DNA of 60,000 nucleotides from Liolophura sinensis (Eukaryota; Mollusca; Polyplacophora; Chitonida; Chitonidae): positions 1,465,001 to 1,525,000 of the forward strand of contig NC_088299.1 of assembly GCF_032854445.1 (NCBI RefSeq), given 5' to 3'. Positions 11,232 to 23,904 of the stretch are shown here, piece after piece. Within the stretch, counting starts at the first letter, position 1. Each line of letters begins with the position of its first letter. The notes below the pieces were generated by a model that was not told where the DNA came from, searched no databases, and worked only from the letters and a program-made list of their open reading frames with translations. The position numbers and the translations under genes are program-made.

Positions 11232-14200
11232 TTTTAAGCCTCGCTGTTTGATGGATATAGAAATTTACTGCTCCATGATTGCAACCACGAAGGTTAAAAT
11301 GTTCAACACGCGTACAAAGTCAGCACTGAATATTCTGCCGACTTCAGGTTTGCATCAAGAATCTAATATTAAATTTTTTTATGCATATATGAAAAGCGTA
11401 ATAATTCCCATTTTCTTCAAAGTAATAATTTATTGTCAGAAAATTGTTAAATGGATTTTATCTTGTCAAGAAGTCCCTTTTTCGCAGGGAGCATTCAGTG
11501 TTTGGAGTAACAGGTGCCCGCCCACTTCATGAATGATTCATGTTCTGTGGTTGGTAAATAACTTATAACCAGGCGTACTTACCCGCTATTGTGTTGACCT
11601 TATTTCTGAGGCCAGTGACTGCCTATGGTCTAATACATGCACCCCTCCTTACTTACCTGAAGTGGTTGAGTATGTCAGCGATTTATTACAACCGACTAAT
11701 CGTAAGTAAATGTGGCTTACAAACCTATGTACTATAATTTACATATATGTTTTCATATGCATGTACGTATGTATATATGTACATGACAGCTATATATGCT
11801 TATTTTCATCGACATAACGTTTGATTTCATTAATGATATATCAAATCCCTAATAATTGTTTTTTTGTTTTTTTTACATAATCCACAGCATGAATGATAGG
11901 CCTGAACATTCCGTGTAAAATAGCATAAGAATGAGGGAAATCGCTTAAAGATAACATTTAGGTAATTAATTTAATAAGTTGTAATGAAGTTGCTTTGTTT
12001 ATCTTTTGCAGGCTACATACAATCTTATATAGACTTATATATAGACCTATTGTATGGAAAGTATCTCCAGCGTAACTAGCCTGTAAGGACAACGTATTCA
12101 ATGTTTAACTGTATCATATATGTTTGATTACTCCTGTCCACAAAACTGATCTCCACACGCAGCAATCTGTTATACATGTACATTTTATATATGCCCCCAT
12201 TTAAGATTGCTTGTCCAACGATATGAGCGACAAGTAAACCTCTTAGAATAATTTTAATATTTTTTGACCCTTCAATCCCTTAGTTTATTTTCGGGTAAAT
12301 TTAGCGTACGTAGTTTTAAGAGTTAACTGAAAGCGATGGTTTAACAGGGCATTTGTATATGCAACATATGGGTTGGTTTTACAAAGCTATCTTATAAAGC
12401 GTTATGTATACAGAATTAGATGTGAATCTGTAAATATCAACTCCACCGTTCACCTTGTATTCCTTTATGGTTGATATGTTGAAATTTAGCACAAGGGTGT
12501 AAGATAAATTAACAATTGGGCAAGTTTACTGTTTTGAATTAATTAATTACGCAGTACTTAAAAGTTTGATAAGTTTGTCCACCCGCTCGGACAACGCGAC
12601 GTTTTCTTTTGCGCCCCCAACCCCACCCCCCACCCCCAAACCTCCTGTGGACTCAATACTTCAGAGATACGATACTGAGCTACAACATCCAGGAACACTA
12701 CCTGTACATGTACATAGCGTTATAGGTTAGCAGCATATGACCACATTTTCTAGATTTTTTTTTATATTATTTGATTCACATATCCATGTATACTAACAAA
12801 TTAGTGATAAAATTAACCTTACATGATATATTAATTACGCTAATCTTTATTATTATTCGCTCTATGTAGCGCGGTTCTCTGCCATTCACAGTTATTTATA
12901 TATATATATTACATACACATAAGTGCGTCAGGGAAGCTGTGCTATAATAGTGTACCTGATCGCTCAGGATGGAAGTCTTTATACTTATGATCCAAGAGTA
13001 AAATAAGTTTCTGAGAGTATGTGTATTGTGGCATATATTGCATACATGTGCAGATTACATACCGGTGTGTTGCATTTGTAACGTTAGACGTTTGCTATGT
13101 GACCACAGATCTATAAATGATAGTGATAAAAAAAAAAACAGGAGCCGTTACACCATTATAATGACTTTATCTTTACTGGGAGATGCATACTTTCTTAATT
13201 CGGAAAAGGAATTCACCGTTATCAGAATGTGAACAAAAGAGATGTCTTTGCTCAAACTTTTCATCTTCATGTACGTACCGTGTATTCCGTACGCTCCGGA
13301 AGAGCCATGACTTCTCTCAAACAAAGAAAGCATTATTTTAGGTGCCCTAAGAATAGATTAACCATTAGTGAAACATGTTTAACCTTTAACAGCTCTTAAT
13401 GATAAAAAGCCGAATCTTCATCTAATTCGTCAACCGTTAGTCCAGTGAACGTGGTTAGCCATGAACACACAAGTTACTTGTTTTTTTCCCAATCGATATA
13501 TTCAGCCGTTGTTCCTAGGCACTGGTTTAGTAATAGGAGGGTTACTTCCCCTGATCTATAAACTATTGATTCCTCTTTCCTTATGCTTCATGTCTTTAGC
13601 TAAGTGATGGACAGACTTTTCGTAAACGTGTCAACCATGCACCTTAAGCGATGGCACATAAGAAGAATTTGATAAATTGTTAAACAGAGTTACAGCAATT
13701 CGAAATTAAACAGCCGCAATATGACACGATTTTTTTTCTTTTCTTTTTGGCGTGTTAATTTGTGTTTTGAAATTTTGTTTTATAGCTACACTGCGTATAT
13801 AACATGTAAGAAAAAAAAGTTGGTAATTTCCATTACACGTTTTTTTAGGAGCTATAGTGTTGGAAATTATAACGGTTATCGACTTGGAAGGCCATGTTAT
13901 GGTTTTCAAGTGGTATACGATCGTCAATCTTACTTCACACCTAAATCATATCTAGTGCCTCATTCTTGGAACTACGAGATCTGGTTGGCCATGGTATGCG
14001 AATGCATGCTTTGACGTCTACGTAACGTGTGCACGTTCAGTGACTGTCTTGTCCTCCGTGCCGCATTGTTAAGGCGTGACTTGCCAGTTAACGGTCAGTT
14101 TGAACTATTGCAAATCAAAGTGCAACTGAGATACCGATACATATTTTATTATTCACATGTAATAGGCAGCATGACACACGATTTGAATATTGATTTCATT

Positions 14201-15379
14201 CATTCGCTTTGAGCATACCTTGCGTCTTTCCATTATCACTGGCAACTGTGGATTGCATAGTTCTGTCCTGATTTCGTACATTATACACTTTGTTATAGTT
14301 CTTTGGTACAGTTTGTTTTAAGCGTTGTTTTGGGAATTGGCCATGCGATTATTGACGTGGAACGTCCTTCTAAGTTGAAGACTGGTCTGTTTTGACGCAT
14401 AGCATATTGTTTGCCCCGACCACACCCAGGTTTCCTCTACCGTAAAACTAACCGCCTTGCAGAGAGATCAAAGATTGTTGGAAAATTCTATTCAAAACGA
14501 TCTGCAAGACATATATCCTTGATCTTTGTTGCCATAGATTGCATTATATAGAGGGCTCCCATTTTCTGCGGCAGGGTTTCTCAAATTGACAAATACAATC
14601 AAAGCAATCTCCTTATACATACTTTGTAACGCACGTGACGTAAACGGCCAAAGAGTTTATGTGTAATCTTGCTATTACAGTGATGATGACATTGCATGAG
14701 TTTATGATCTTCTTAATATACAGAAGCTTTCTTAAAGCATCAGTTAAATTTGACGAGGATACATACAATATTAAGTCGTGAATGGCATATATTAGAAGAG
14801 CGCATGAATATATACGACTAACGGTGCTGAATAGCGAGATCAATACAGCGTACTTTGACAGGGGAACCTCACAATATGCCCCAATGAAAAGCCCGACAGT
14901 TGTCTAGCCAATACTAAAACATTTAATTCCAGATTTTCCTTGACAAATTAAGTGCGGAAACTTTAGACCTTTACTTACACCTTCAAGAGTGAGGGATAGA
15001 CATCTGTATATACATAGTATCTGTAATGTACAATGTATACCCTAAGATACCAGTTAATATAGGTCTATGCTACAATAGCCAAGGAAAGAAAAAGCTTATA
15101 TAGGAATTTCACCATGGCCTTAACCAAATGGTTCAGCGTTCGAATACAGCTCTCGCTGGTTCCGCGCCAGCTTTACGTCAGCCTGAGGGTTGTATATATA
15201 CCTGGCGAGGAGCGGTCGCCATGTAATCGGTAGTCAAGAGAGAAAGAACTATATATACAGTGCTAAACACCAGTCAATAATTAGATCATACCGGTCCCCC
15301 CGGGTGGGGGGGGGGATTACACATCTCACCCTGTCTGCTAGCCCGGCAGTTCCTGGCATTATCTCATCATCTTAACAAT

Positions 15380-16090
15380 TTACAGATCAAGTTCGACCAA
15401 TTTGGACATATAATGGCTAATCTGGACTTTTACCGGTTTTTCGTGCAGCCTTTTTTCAAAACGGTTCGCCCTATAATGACTTGGAATTCACTTGGTACAT
15501 GGCTTCGCTATAAACAAGTAAGTTACAGATTAGGTTTGAGTTTCGGACCCCTTTACGTTCAATCTGGGCACAACTGTAGCCGTTTGCATCCAGATTTGAA
15601 CTCAAACAGTTCCTCAGACTTTTACCCAAAACGGTTCATCCTATAACATGATCAAGTCACAGATCAAGTTTGAGTTTCGCACCCATTCGTTTAATTTGGA
15701 CCATTACATGTGTCCCATTCAACTGATTTACACTCATATTTGCAGTTTCCCTCTGACTTTTTTTTTTCAAAACGGTTTGTCGCATTAAATTAGATCTCGG
15801 TACATGGCATTACCATAACAAGTTACAGATCAAGTTCGAGTTTCGGGACCCTTACATGTCTTTTTGACAAAACATTCTAGCCGTTTTTGTTCAAATTTGG
15901 ACAGTAACATTTTTCCGGACTTTTTCAACGCACGGTTTCATCGCATTGAATTGGAACTTGGTACATGGTTTCACCATAGCAAGTTACAGACCAAGTTTGA
16001 ATAAAATACTTTACTTCACTGTGACAAGTTAAAGATCAGTTTGAGTGTTGGGTTATTTCGTCCATTTTCAACAAAACGATGGCCATTTTT
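15380..16090. repeat. Degenerate tandem repeat, unit about 135-165 bp
   Basis: The motif GTTACAGATCAAGTT..GAGTTTCG recurs at about 15384, 15522, 15656, 15822, 15976 and 16028, and between these the block TTTTTCAAAACGGTT..CC/GC, then GGAA/CTTGGTACATGG and ACCATAACAAG recurs in the same order. Units differ by many substitutions and indels. No sustained reading frame. Confidence 0.75.
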
Positions 16091-16340
16091 TGTACGGTTC
16101 CGTGTGCATGTCATATATAAGCTAAGTTAACTATATTCTGACCCGAAAATAACGAATACTGTCTCAGACTAAAGTCCAACTTATTTATGGTACTTCAGAA
16201 CTTAGATTTCAGGATAAACGCTAATTTTTATTTCTGTATAAAAGTTCAAGACATCTGTAAGTATTCTGAGCGCATAGTACACTGAAATTATGCGTGGTTT
16301 GTAAGATAGCTTGGTGTTCCTGGGGCCACCTTCACAAAGA

Positions 16341-16611
16341 TTTATTTATTTATTTATTTGATTGGAGTTTTACGCCGTACTCAAGAATATTCATTTAGCA
16401 TTATGGTGGGTGGAAACCGGACAGAGCCCGGGGGAAACCACGACCATCCGCAGATTGCTGGCAGACCTTCCCACGTACGGCCGGAGAGGAAGCCAGCATG
16501 AGCTGGACTTGAGCTCAGAGCGACCGCATTGGTGAGAGACTGCTGGGTCATCACGCTGCGCTAGCGTGCTAACCAACTGAGCCACGGAGGCCCCCCTCCA
16601 CGAAGATTTTG
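16341..16611 (-). mobile_element. SINE family A, near full-length with tRNA-like head
   Basis: Read on the minus strand from about 16596: a tRNA-like head CCGTGGCTCAGTTGGTTAGC with box A, a box B-like GAGCTCAAGTCCAGCTCATG, then the shared core (GGCTTCCTCTCCGGCCGTAC, GGTCTGCCAGCAATC, GGGCTCTGTCCGG) and AATATTCTTGAGTACGGCGT with an AAATAAATAAATAAA tail. Imperfect flanking repeats TTCACAAAGATTT (16331-16343) and TCCACGAAGATTT (16598-16610) look like an aged target-site duplication. Confidence 0.92.
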
Positions 16612-16867
16612 CACGATATCGCACATATAGGACAATGGTACGTTAATAGCGACGTACAAAATATCGTACGACAAATATACGATAAAAAAATGTCGTACGC
16701 TGTTTGGGAAAGTGGCCCTTGGGACCTATAATGGCTCAAACTGTTAGGGGACATGTATTGCTTTCGCAATATATACTTCCACACTGCTTGTTAAATAATA
16801 AATGTAAAAACCAGCAGAATATGGCGTGTGCCCCGGACCACATCATGAGAACTTTGAACTACAAATG

Positions 16868-17240
16868 TAGGCCAATAGGACACGCAGTATGTATATACAG
16901 CTATGTGGGCCTACATACAGATGCCTGTGTATTCTATAGGACACGCCGAATGGATATACAACTATATGGGCCCTACATACAGAGGCCTGTGTATTCTATA
17001 GGACACGCAGCATGTATATACAACTATATGGGCCTACATACAGAGGCCTGTGTAGGCCTAATCTATAGGACACGCAGCATGTATATACAGCTATATGGGC
17101 CTACATACAGATGCCTGTGTATTCTATAGGACACGCAGCGTGCATATACAGCTATGTGGGCCTACATACAGAGGCCTGTGTATTCTATAGGACACGCAGC
17201 ATGTATATACAGCTATATGCGCCTACACTATATGGGCCTA
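16868..17240. repeat. 61-bp minisatellite (about 6 units)
   Basis: Unit: TATAGGACACGCAGCATGTA, TATACAGCTATATGGGCCTA, CATACAGAGGCCTGTGTATTC. One unit carries an extra 7-base piece (TAGGCCTAA) near 17053. GGCCTACATACAGAGGCC contains a GGCC palindrome. Open frame 16704-17129 is a product of the repeat. Confidence 0.93.
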
Positions 17241-17790
17241 TATAATCTATAGAACATTCCATGTTGCATCATACATAGGATGACTATTCCCACCCAAGTG
17301 CCTTTTTCTGAGCTTAATACTGAATAGCACAATTCAAAATAAAATGGACCCACAATTCTGACCAACTCAAGCCTCTAAAATTTTATTTTGTCTCTTGAAA
17401 GAATGTATTTAATCAACGGATTAGGAACAGAACAAATGTGTGTCATCTTCACCTGATTCAAACTGTATGCTGTTTGCGTACTGGTGAAATTTGACATTGC
17501 GATTGACGCGCAGTATCATTGATCGATGGGTGTGGCGAGGGCAGTTACCACGCCTTGAAAAATAATGACTACTCCCCGGTGGTGACGTCACATGGGAAGC
17601 CTCAGTACCAAACCAAATTGACCAAAGCGCATGTTGTAACCACGACACAGCTGTGGACGAGGGATGGGTACGAAGTTCAAAAGCAGATCACGTTTTTAGA
17701 GGAACTTTCCTACCTGACGTGTTAAGTGATGTCGTTAGTCAAAGATAACATTATATGTGGAGTGATCGTACTTGCTACTCAGGTGACATA

Positions 17791-17823
17791 ATGAGTGGCG
17801 AGAAAGAAAAGCATATTCGAAAG
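17791..17823 (+). CDS. Rhophilin, exon 1 (start codon)
   Basis: Rhophilins bind GTP-loaded Rho through an N-terminal HR1 coiled coil and carry a BRO1 and a PDZ domain; they link Rho to the actin cytoskeleton. This exon reads ATG AGT GGC, giving MSGEKEKHIRK, and ends in AAG before a strong donor GTAAGAA at 17824. Spliced in phase 0 to exon 2 it gives HIRK-GSDPLIQTARGKLQ, which follows the human RHPN2 pattern YFRK-GCNPLAQTGRSKLQ. The residues just before the junction and the junction position both fit, which is why I choose this start. It is short, so an alternative first exon further upstream cannot be excluded. The full partial gene comprises six exons totalling 557 coding bases and 186 residues, open throughout. 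Confidence 0.75.
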
Positions 17824-20800
17824 GTAAGAAACAAACACGTATTACGCCATGGGTTTTTAAATGTTGTTAGCCTTACGACGAGTCCATAACTGTGCCCCTC
17901 TATCAACGTAGGGCTCAAAAATTTATATTGTAGATATGTGTACTAAATTGGTGTTATCGTACGATGGATGTTTTAGTTAACTCAACAGATGATACGTCGA
18001 AAAAATAATTGATGTACCGGTACTCAGTATAAATTTATTGCCAAGGCAGTCTGCGGGAAACTTTCCACATCTGGGGTGACAGCTTCATTGAGAAGGCTCT
18101 GCGTGTGTCCAGTTCATTCAAATCGCGCCTCCATGACTACAAATCATGGCCGACTGAACCTTACTCACAAACTGTAATGATATAATATATTTTGACACAA
18201 TATCTTATTACAGTTTGAAAATTTTGTCAGTGAAACGTAGTCCTGAAATTGCTTATTGACATTAATGCTGGCCTAATTTAACAGTGCAAGTGGTTTTAGA
18301 AAAACCACATCAGATTTTTTGAAGCATCTCTTAATTCTGTTGTAATTACATTGAATCTAAATTTGTTGATTTGGCGATAACCTTTTAAAATTATGGTAAA
18401 TCATCTTGTTCCTTTGTATTTTGGGGGAGGATCAGTTTCCTCCACCTCATTTTCACTTAAAATAATATATTATCGACCTATGTGTACACGTGGGAACACG
18501 TACTGTCTTGCGTTTAGACAATACAAGTCTGGAAATAAGCAGCAAGAAAAAGACAATATCCCACACCAAACAATATTTTTACATTGACCTATACTACAAC
18601 TTTGTACAGGATAAAACTGCTATATTAACAACATAGTAAATTTTTTATAAAATGGTGTGGCTGGAACATTTGCCAGCTACATGTATGTCTTGCACTAATT
18701 TAAAAATTGTTTCCCAGCTTGCATTAAATGTGAATAATGATTGATGGTACATCTTGGTCTATAGTTTGATATAATAGTACCAGTGGTCTCTCATTTTTTC
18801 ACAAGAATCCTTTTATGCAAGGGTATGCTTTTATTGTTAAGTTGAAAAGCTTTTACATTTTTGAAGTCTGCATGTAGAGGTGTGGTACCCTGAAAACATA
18901 AATGAGGTAAAGAGGTGCTCATATGATATTATTATGTATTGATATATAATAACTGTGCTGCAATTATTGGAACCAAGAATTAAAAATTGCAGGTTCCCAG
19001 CACTAAATGATAAACAAATTCTGTGAATCAGGTAGAGGTTACTGGAGTCACGAAAAGACCAAAATGATCAGTCTCATGTTGCATGTTTTTGATATATCAT
19101 GTTGTACAAGTGTGGTTTTCTTTTTTGATTCAGTTAATTTTCTTATGTCATAACACTGTTAAAACAGATATCACCTTTGTAGCATTAATAATCAATATTC
19201 TTCACCTTCAGGCAATGTAATACCCAACATCAAAGAACCCTTGTGAAAATTATCTGGTATAAGGTTCTAATCAGAACCTCTTACCTGAAGGGTTTTCTGT
19301 TAATATAAGTGCTTAGCTGTTCTTAATCATCAGCAGGTAAGATAAAGATGTCTGGTTATGCTTGAGTAAGCCACTTTACCAGTCAAGCATGACAGGCCAA
19401 AGCTGTTTACACCTTTTGTAATTAAATTCCTGAGATTGTTTTATCTTCAATTAGATGTACGTGTACCTTTTCCAGATTTGCTTAAAATCTTTTCAATTCA
19501 GTTTTCCGCGAAAAAAAAAAAGTGGCATTGTCTTTTATATGTAGTTCGATACATGGACCTTAAACCTTATGTAATCATTGATCACCTGGCTGTTGGTCTA
19601 ATTGAAAACAGAAAGGTAGTTAGATACGGCATTGCATTCATACAGGTGTGCTTATTGCATGTACCCAAAGTGACAACTGAGTTCACTTAGTGTACATGTA
19701 CTGTATTTCAATACGATTCCTGTGGCGCTGATGAAATGATGGGACCAACAAGTTCAAAACCAGTTTCTTCCACTTCTTTGTAGTCCACCACACTTAATTT
19801 CTTGTTTCCTGTTACTGTTCATTGATCAGATTTCACCTCCCCCCTCCCCACCTCCCCCATTGGATCTACTTTTTTTGCCAAAAATTGTCACAAAATGAAA
19901 ATTGTTCTGCCAATGTGCAAAAATTTCTCACACAAGTTGGACATGAAACAAGGAATCAAATGTCATAGCAGACTAACTTGACTGTAATAGATAGGCCAAA
20001 AGATATCCTGTTCACTGTTCTATTCAATAATATGGGGAACTGGTACTCTGGTCTTAACAGCATTACAAAGAAAACAAACAGTGATTTATAATAAGCAGTA
20101 GGGACGTATGTTTACATTCTTGTTAATATTGGTCTTTAACAACGAAATGTGATAATTCACAGAGATTTGTAATTTCATGTTCAGATTTTTTTACACGATA
20201 ATGCACTTCTGCATTTGGGCATGTGTTGACATACAAATGAACACTGAACTCCCTAGGGTTGATTGTTGTAAGTGTGAATAAATGTTAAATTTTAAGAGGT
20301 ACAGGAAGTCAGGGTGTCCTATGACTGTAATAAGCATGTTTTTCCCACGAGTGGAACATGCATTTGTGTGGATTATGTTATTGTTATAATTACAAGGAAG
20401 GTGCTATTTCCTGTTGATACATGTACAGTAACATGAGACAAACAGGGAATACAGATGCATAATTTTGTGTTAATCTGTACATCATGTGGGACTGAATTTG
20501 GAATTTTCCCTCATGTAATGACTCAAATTACCATAAACACAGCTGTAATGAGGTGTGCAAATTGTATTGGTTTTTTTTTAAAAACATTTCCTTATAATAA
20601 AAATTTGACATTAGTATTCATCAGCACTGATTATCTGACTATTAACAGGAGAATGGAAACAGTGCAAGGAATTAGATTAAAGGATTAAACTGAGTACTAG
20701 TTTAATCACTTGAATTTCCTTTCCTCTTCTGGGTAACACCAAGCCTTTAGAGAGCAGAATTTCAGTTGTTTATTCAGTGTAAAATTTGTTTAAAATCTAT

Positions 20801-21774
20801 ATCTCTTTCATTAGCCATAATAACCAAAAAAAAAAAAAAATCCCCTTCCTGGTAGAGTTGAGTTACACCTTTCCCCCTCCCAACAAAGAAGTTTTGAGGA
20901 TGGCCTTATAGCTCCTCACCAGTGGCTTTCAGTGTAGATTTCATGTACCCTCAGGGGCTCTAGTACTACAGGTACTCCTACCCTTTAACTTTGCTGTCTT
21001 TGCCCATCTGACATGCATGTTAGCTTCAATATTATGTGTGAACTGAGTTAAAAATTCCTGTTCACATTTGCATGTTGATATGGTTAGTGGAGATGTGTTA
21101 AGCCAACATGCCAACATCCTGAAACCTAACACAACACTGCCGGCTAGAAATGCATGGAATTGCCTGGGTATAATATTGCGGACGAGTCTTGTGTTATAAA
21201 TTCAGGGGTTGATCAAACAAAACGTGCTGTGTGCTGTCCAATCCCTCTAGCCTTTCTGAAGGTAGATATTGTCTTCATGTGAACCCTGGGTAAACGAAAT
21301 ACTCACAGACCCTCACAGAACGCCGCATAACATTTTCACCCTGACTGTAAACACTTCCTTGTTAATCCTGGCTGATGTGTACCTGAACGTGTGTGTGACC
21401 GCAGGTTCAGGTGGGCAGTCTATGTCCAGACCTCGGACAATCCACAGTGATAACCCTCTTCTTACTGAGTCTGGCCGGCCTGGCCATCAGACCCAATCAC
21501 CAAGCCTCACCTACAGCTGACCCTACTTGCACTGACAATTCCATCTTTATGGAAACCTGTGTAGTGTCTAGAGTTTTGTAGGAATGTAAAGTCAACGTTC
21601 ACCTACAATTCTTTGACACCAAACCCAGAAAAAGTTCAGCCACAGTATGAAGTGACCATTGGAATGCTGAATGTTTGTACATATATATAGTTTTGGTTCT
21701 TTTCTCTATAAATTCAAAAAATAAATGGATAAATCAATAAAAAAAGAGATAAACGCAGTCTGAATTTCTCTTAA

Positions 21775-21842
21775 ATGACCATCGTCGTCGTACGACTGAA
21801 AAATTGTTAAGTATGACATTAAACCCCAACCACTCACTTACT
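21775..21842 (+). mobile_element. SINE family B, 3' tail fragment
   Basis: ATCGTCGTCGTACGACTGAA, AAATTGTTAAGTATGACATT, AAACCCCAACCACTCACTTA match the 3' end of the full-length SINE B at 57030-57098. Only the tail is present. Confidence 0.85.
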
Positions 21843-23232
21843 CTTAAATGACCAAAGCCTCTTAAAGTAAAGCAGAGATCAGAGAAAACAGAACATGGAT
21901 GTGTTTACATGGTTTTCATTATGGGAAGTGGAAGACAGCTGAGAACTGTAATGTAATTATGAGTCTTAGAATCCTCTAACCAATTTAACCCTTGATTATG
22001 ATGTCATGCTTGATTTTAATGTTCCGCTCACCTACACATGTACACCTTTCTGTTGTCACCCGTGTCCATATTTCAAATTTATAACAACATGTTTGTAATT
22101 TAAAAGAAAAGACGACAAATACCATAAAGTTAGTCATTTCGGAAGAGGAGTGGACACAGACCTAACCTGCAGAACACTGTTCTGGTGACGTAAGCAGAAA
22201 CAGCTGTGTCCTCAGGTTATTGAAATGACTCATGCCTGATAGATTATTATAAGCTGATGACATGATGGGGCTTTTGATTGTGCAATGTGCATGATTTTGA
22301 TTACTTGAAATACAGTTGTTTGTGCTTCACAACAGAAACATGAAAAGTCCGGAACATGCGTTTTTGACTCTATTTTGATTTTTGTCCCATGAACAGAAAT
22401 CTTAAAGGATGAAATTGAAATTTGATCTGTATACTTAAGACATTTTGAGTGTAAAATTTTAGTACCTGACATAAGAGGGTTTCGGAGATATTGAGTGTCA
22501 AAGTACGGCCCATTTTTTTATGCCCACCGGATATATACATTTGGTCTAGTGTTACCTTTTCTGTTCACACAGCATAAAATTCAAAGTTTCCCATTCATAT
22601 ACATGGACATTTGTTGCAGCCATTGTTGCATGGGTCAGTTAGTGTACATATATACACATAATGTTGTAACCACAATCATAATATGGCCTAATTATTAAAG
22701 CAGCCAAAGTCAACAAATGTTTCCGCACCGTGTTGAAAGTGTTGAGCTCTGATTGGTCAGTTATCGGTAAGGTAATAAGCATGTCTAGGTATGTAAAATT
22801 TTGAGATGAGCAGATTAGCTGTTGTAGCTATTAGACCTCTTCCTCTCCTTGGACTGCTGGTACATGTAAGTTTGACAGCAATGGGCGACCAGCTCTTGGA
22901 TCTGCCAGAGTGCAGCAACCAACCTAATGTAGGTTTTCTCTTATTGGAATCTTCAGACACTCTGACAAAAAATAACATTTTTTAGCATTTTAACAATAGA
23001 TAAAGGCAGGTATGTTTAAATAAGAGCAGTTGGCATGTGTGGTGTATTATTTGATTTATATTACTTTGAATGCAATCTCGGTTGTTCTACACCACAAAAA
23101 CAAAAAGTTATGTTCTGTAACTGAGACTGGAGTCCTGACATTAGGGGTTCTTACATGTACATGTAAGTATCTTGGATTTGAACAATGAATCTACAAACTA
23201 CATTTTACAGTTAGGATGAGGGGCCGTTATGA

Positions 23233-23336
23233 CACAGATGGTTAAAGTGCTTGTTTGTTACAACGTGAACAATGAGGCCTCTGGCACAGATGGTTAAAGT
23301 GCTTGTTCATTACAATGTGAACAATGAGGCCTCTGG
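23233..23336. repeat. 52-bp direct duplication
   Basis: CACAGATGGTTAAAGTGCTT followed by GTTTGTTACAACGTGAACAA and TGAGGCCTCTGG occurs twice head to tail with three substitutions. The first half resembles a tRNA box A (ACAGATGGTTAAAGTGC), so the unit may derive from a SINE head. It directly precedes the 37-bp array. Confidence 0.9.
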
Positions 23337-23352
23337 CTTTATTCACCAAGGT

Positions 23353-23904
23353 TGTCAGGCACATGTTCCAAGGGAAAGTTCATGAGGAGTGTCAGGCACA
23401 TGTAACTAGGGAAGATTCATGAAGAGTGTCAGGCACATGTAGCTAGGGAAGATTCATGAGGAGTGTCAGGCACATGTAACTAGAGAAGGTTCATGAGGAG
23501 TGTCAGGCACATGTAACTAGAGAAGGTTCATGAGGAGTGTCAGGCACATGTACCTAGGGAAGATTCATGAGGAGTGTCAGGCACATGTAACTAGGGAAGA
23601 TTCATGAAGAGTGTCAGGCACATGTAGCTAGGGAAGATTCATGAGGAGTGTCAGGCACATGTAACTAGAGAAGGTTCATGAGGAGTGTCAGGCACATGTA
23701 ACTAGAGAAGGTTCATGAGGAGTGTCAGGCACATGTACCTAGGGAAGATTCATGAGGAGTGTCAGGCACATGTACCTAGGGAAGATTCATGAGGAGTGTC
23801 AGCCACATGTAACTAGGGAAGATTCATGAGGAGTGTCAGGCACATGTACATAGGGAAGATTCATGAGGAGTGTCAGGCACATGGACCTAGGGAAGATTCA
23901 TGGG
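23353..23904. repeat. 37-bp minisatellite with five-unit higher-order duplication (about 15 units)
   Basis: Unit: GTGTCAGGCACATGTAACTA, GGGAAGATTCATGAGGA. Variant bases (AACTAGG, AGCTAGG, AACTAGAGAAGG, ACCTAGG) occur in the same order starting at 23401 and again at 23586, a shift of exactly 185 = 5 x 37 bases, showing block duplication of five units. Confidence 0.95.

Larger units (their letters stand above)
11232..17790. other. Intergenic region between two head-to-head genes
   Basis: About 6.5 kb separate the RAB5IF start (minus) from the rhophilin start (plus). No exon was recognised. Contents: a C-rich run near 12615-12643, TA-rich tracts near 12895-12910, the degenerate repeat 15380-16090, a near full-length SINE (16341-16596), a 61-bp minisatellite (16868-17240), and from about 17490 a stretch richer in CpG before the first rhophilin exon, which should contain its promoter and 5'UTR. 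No TATA box can be assigned with confidence. Confidence 0.6.

Noticed and set aside
13721-14014. 97-codon plus-strand frame with an aromatic-rich C-terminal half
   Set aside because: No recognised family, begins in a T-tract, and no splice or transcript signals nearby.
23353-23904. CRISPR-like array of regular repeats
   Set aside because: Units are contiguous 37-bp tandem repeats with no unique spacers, in animal DNA.
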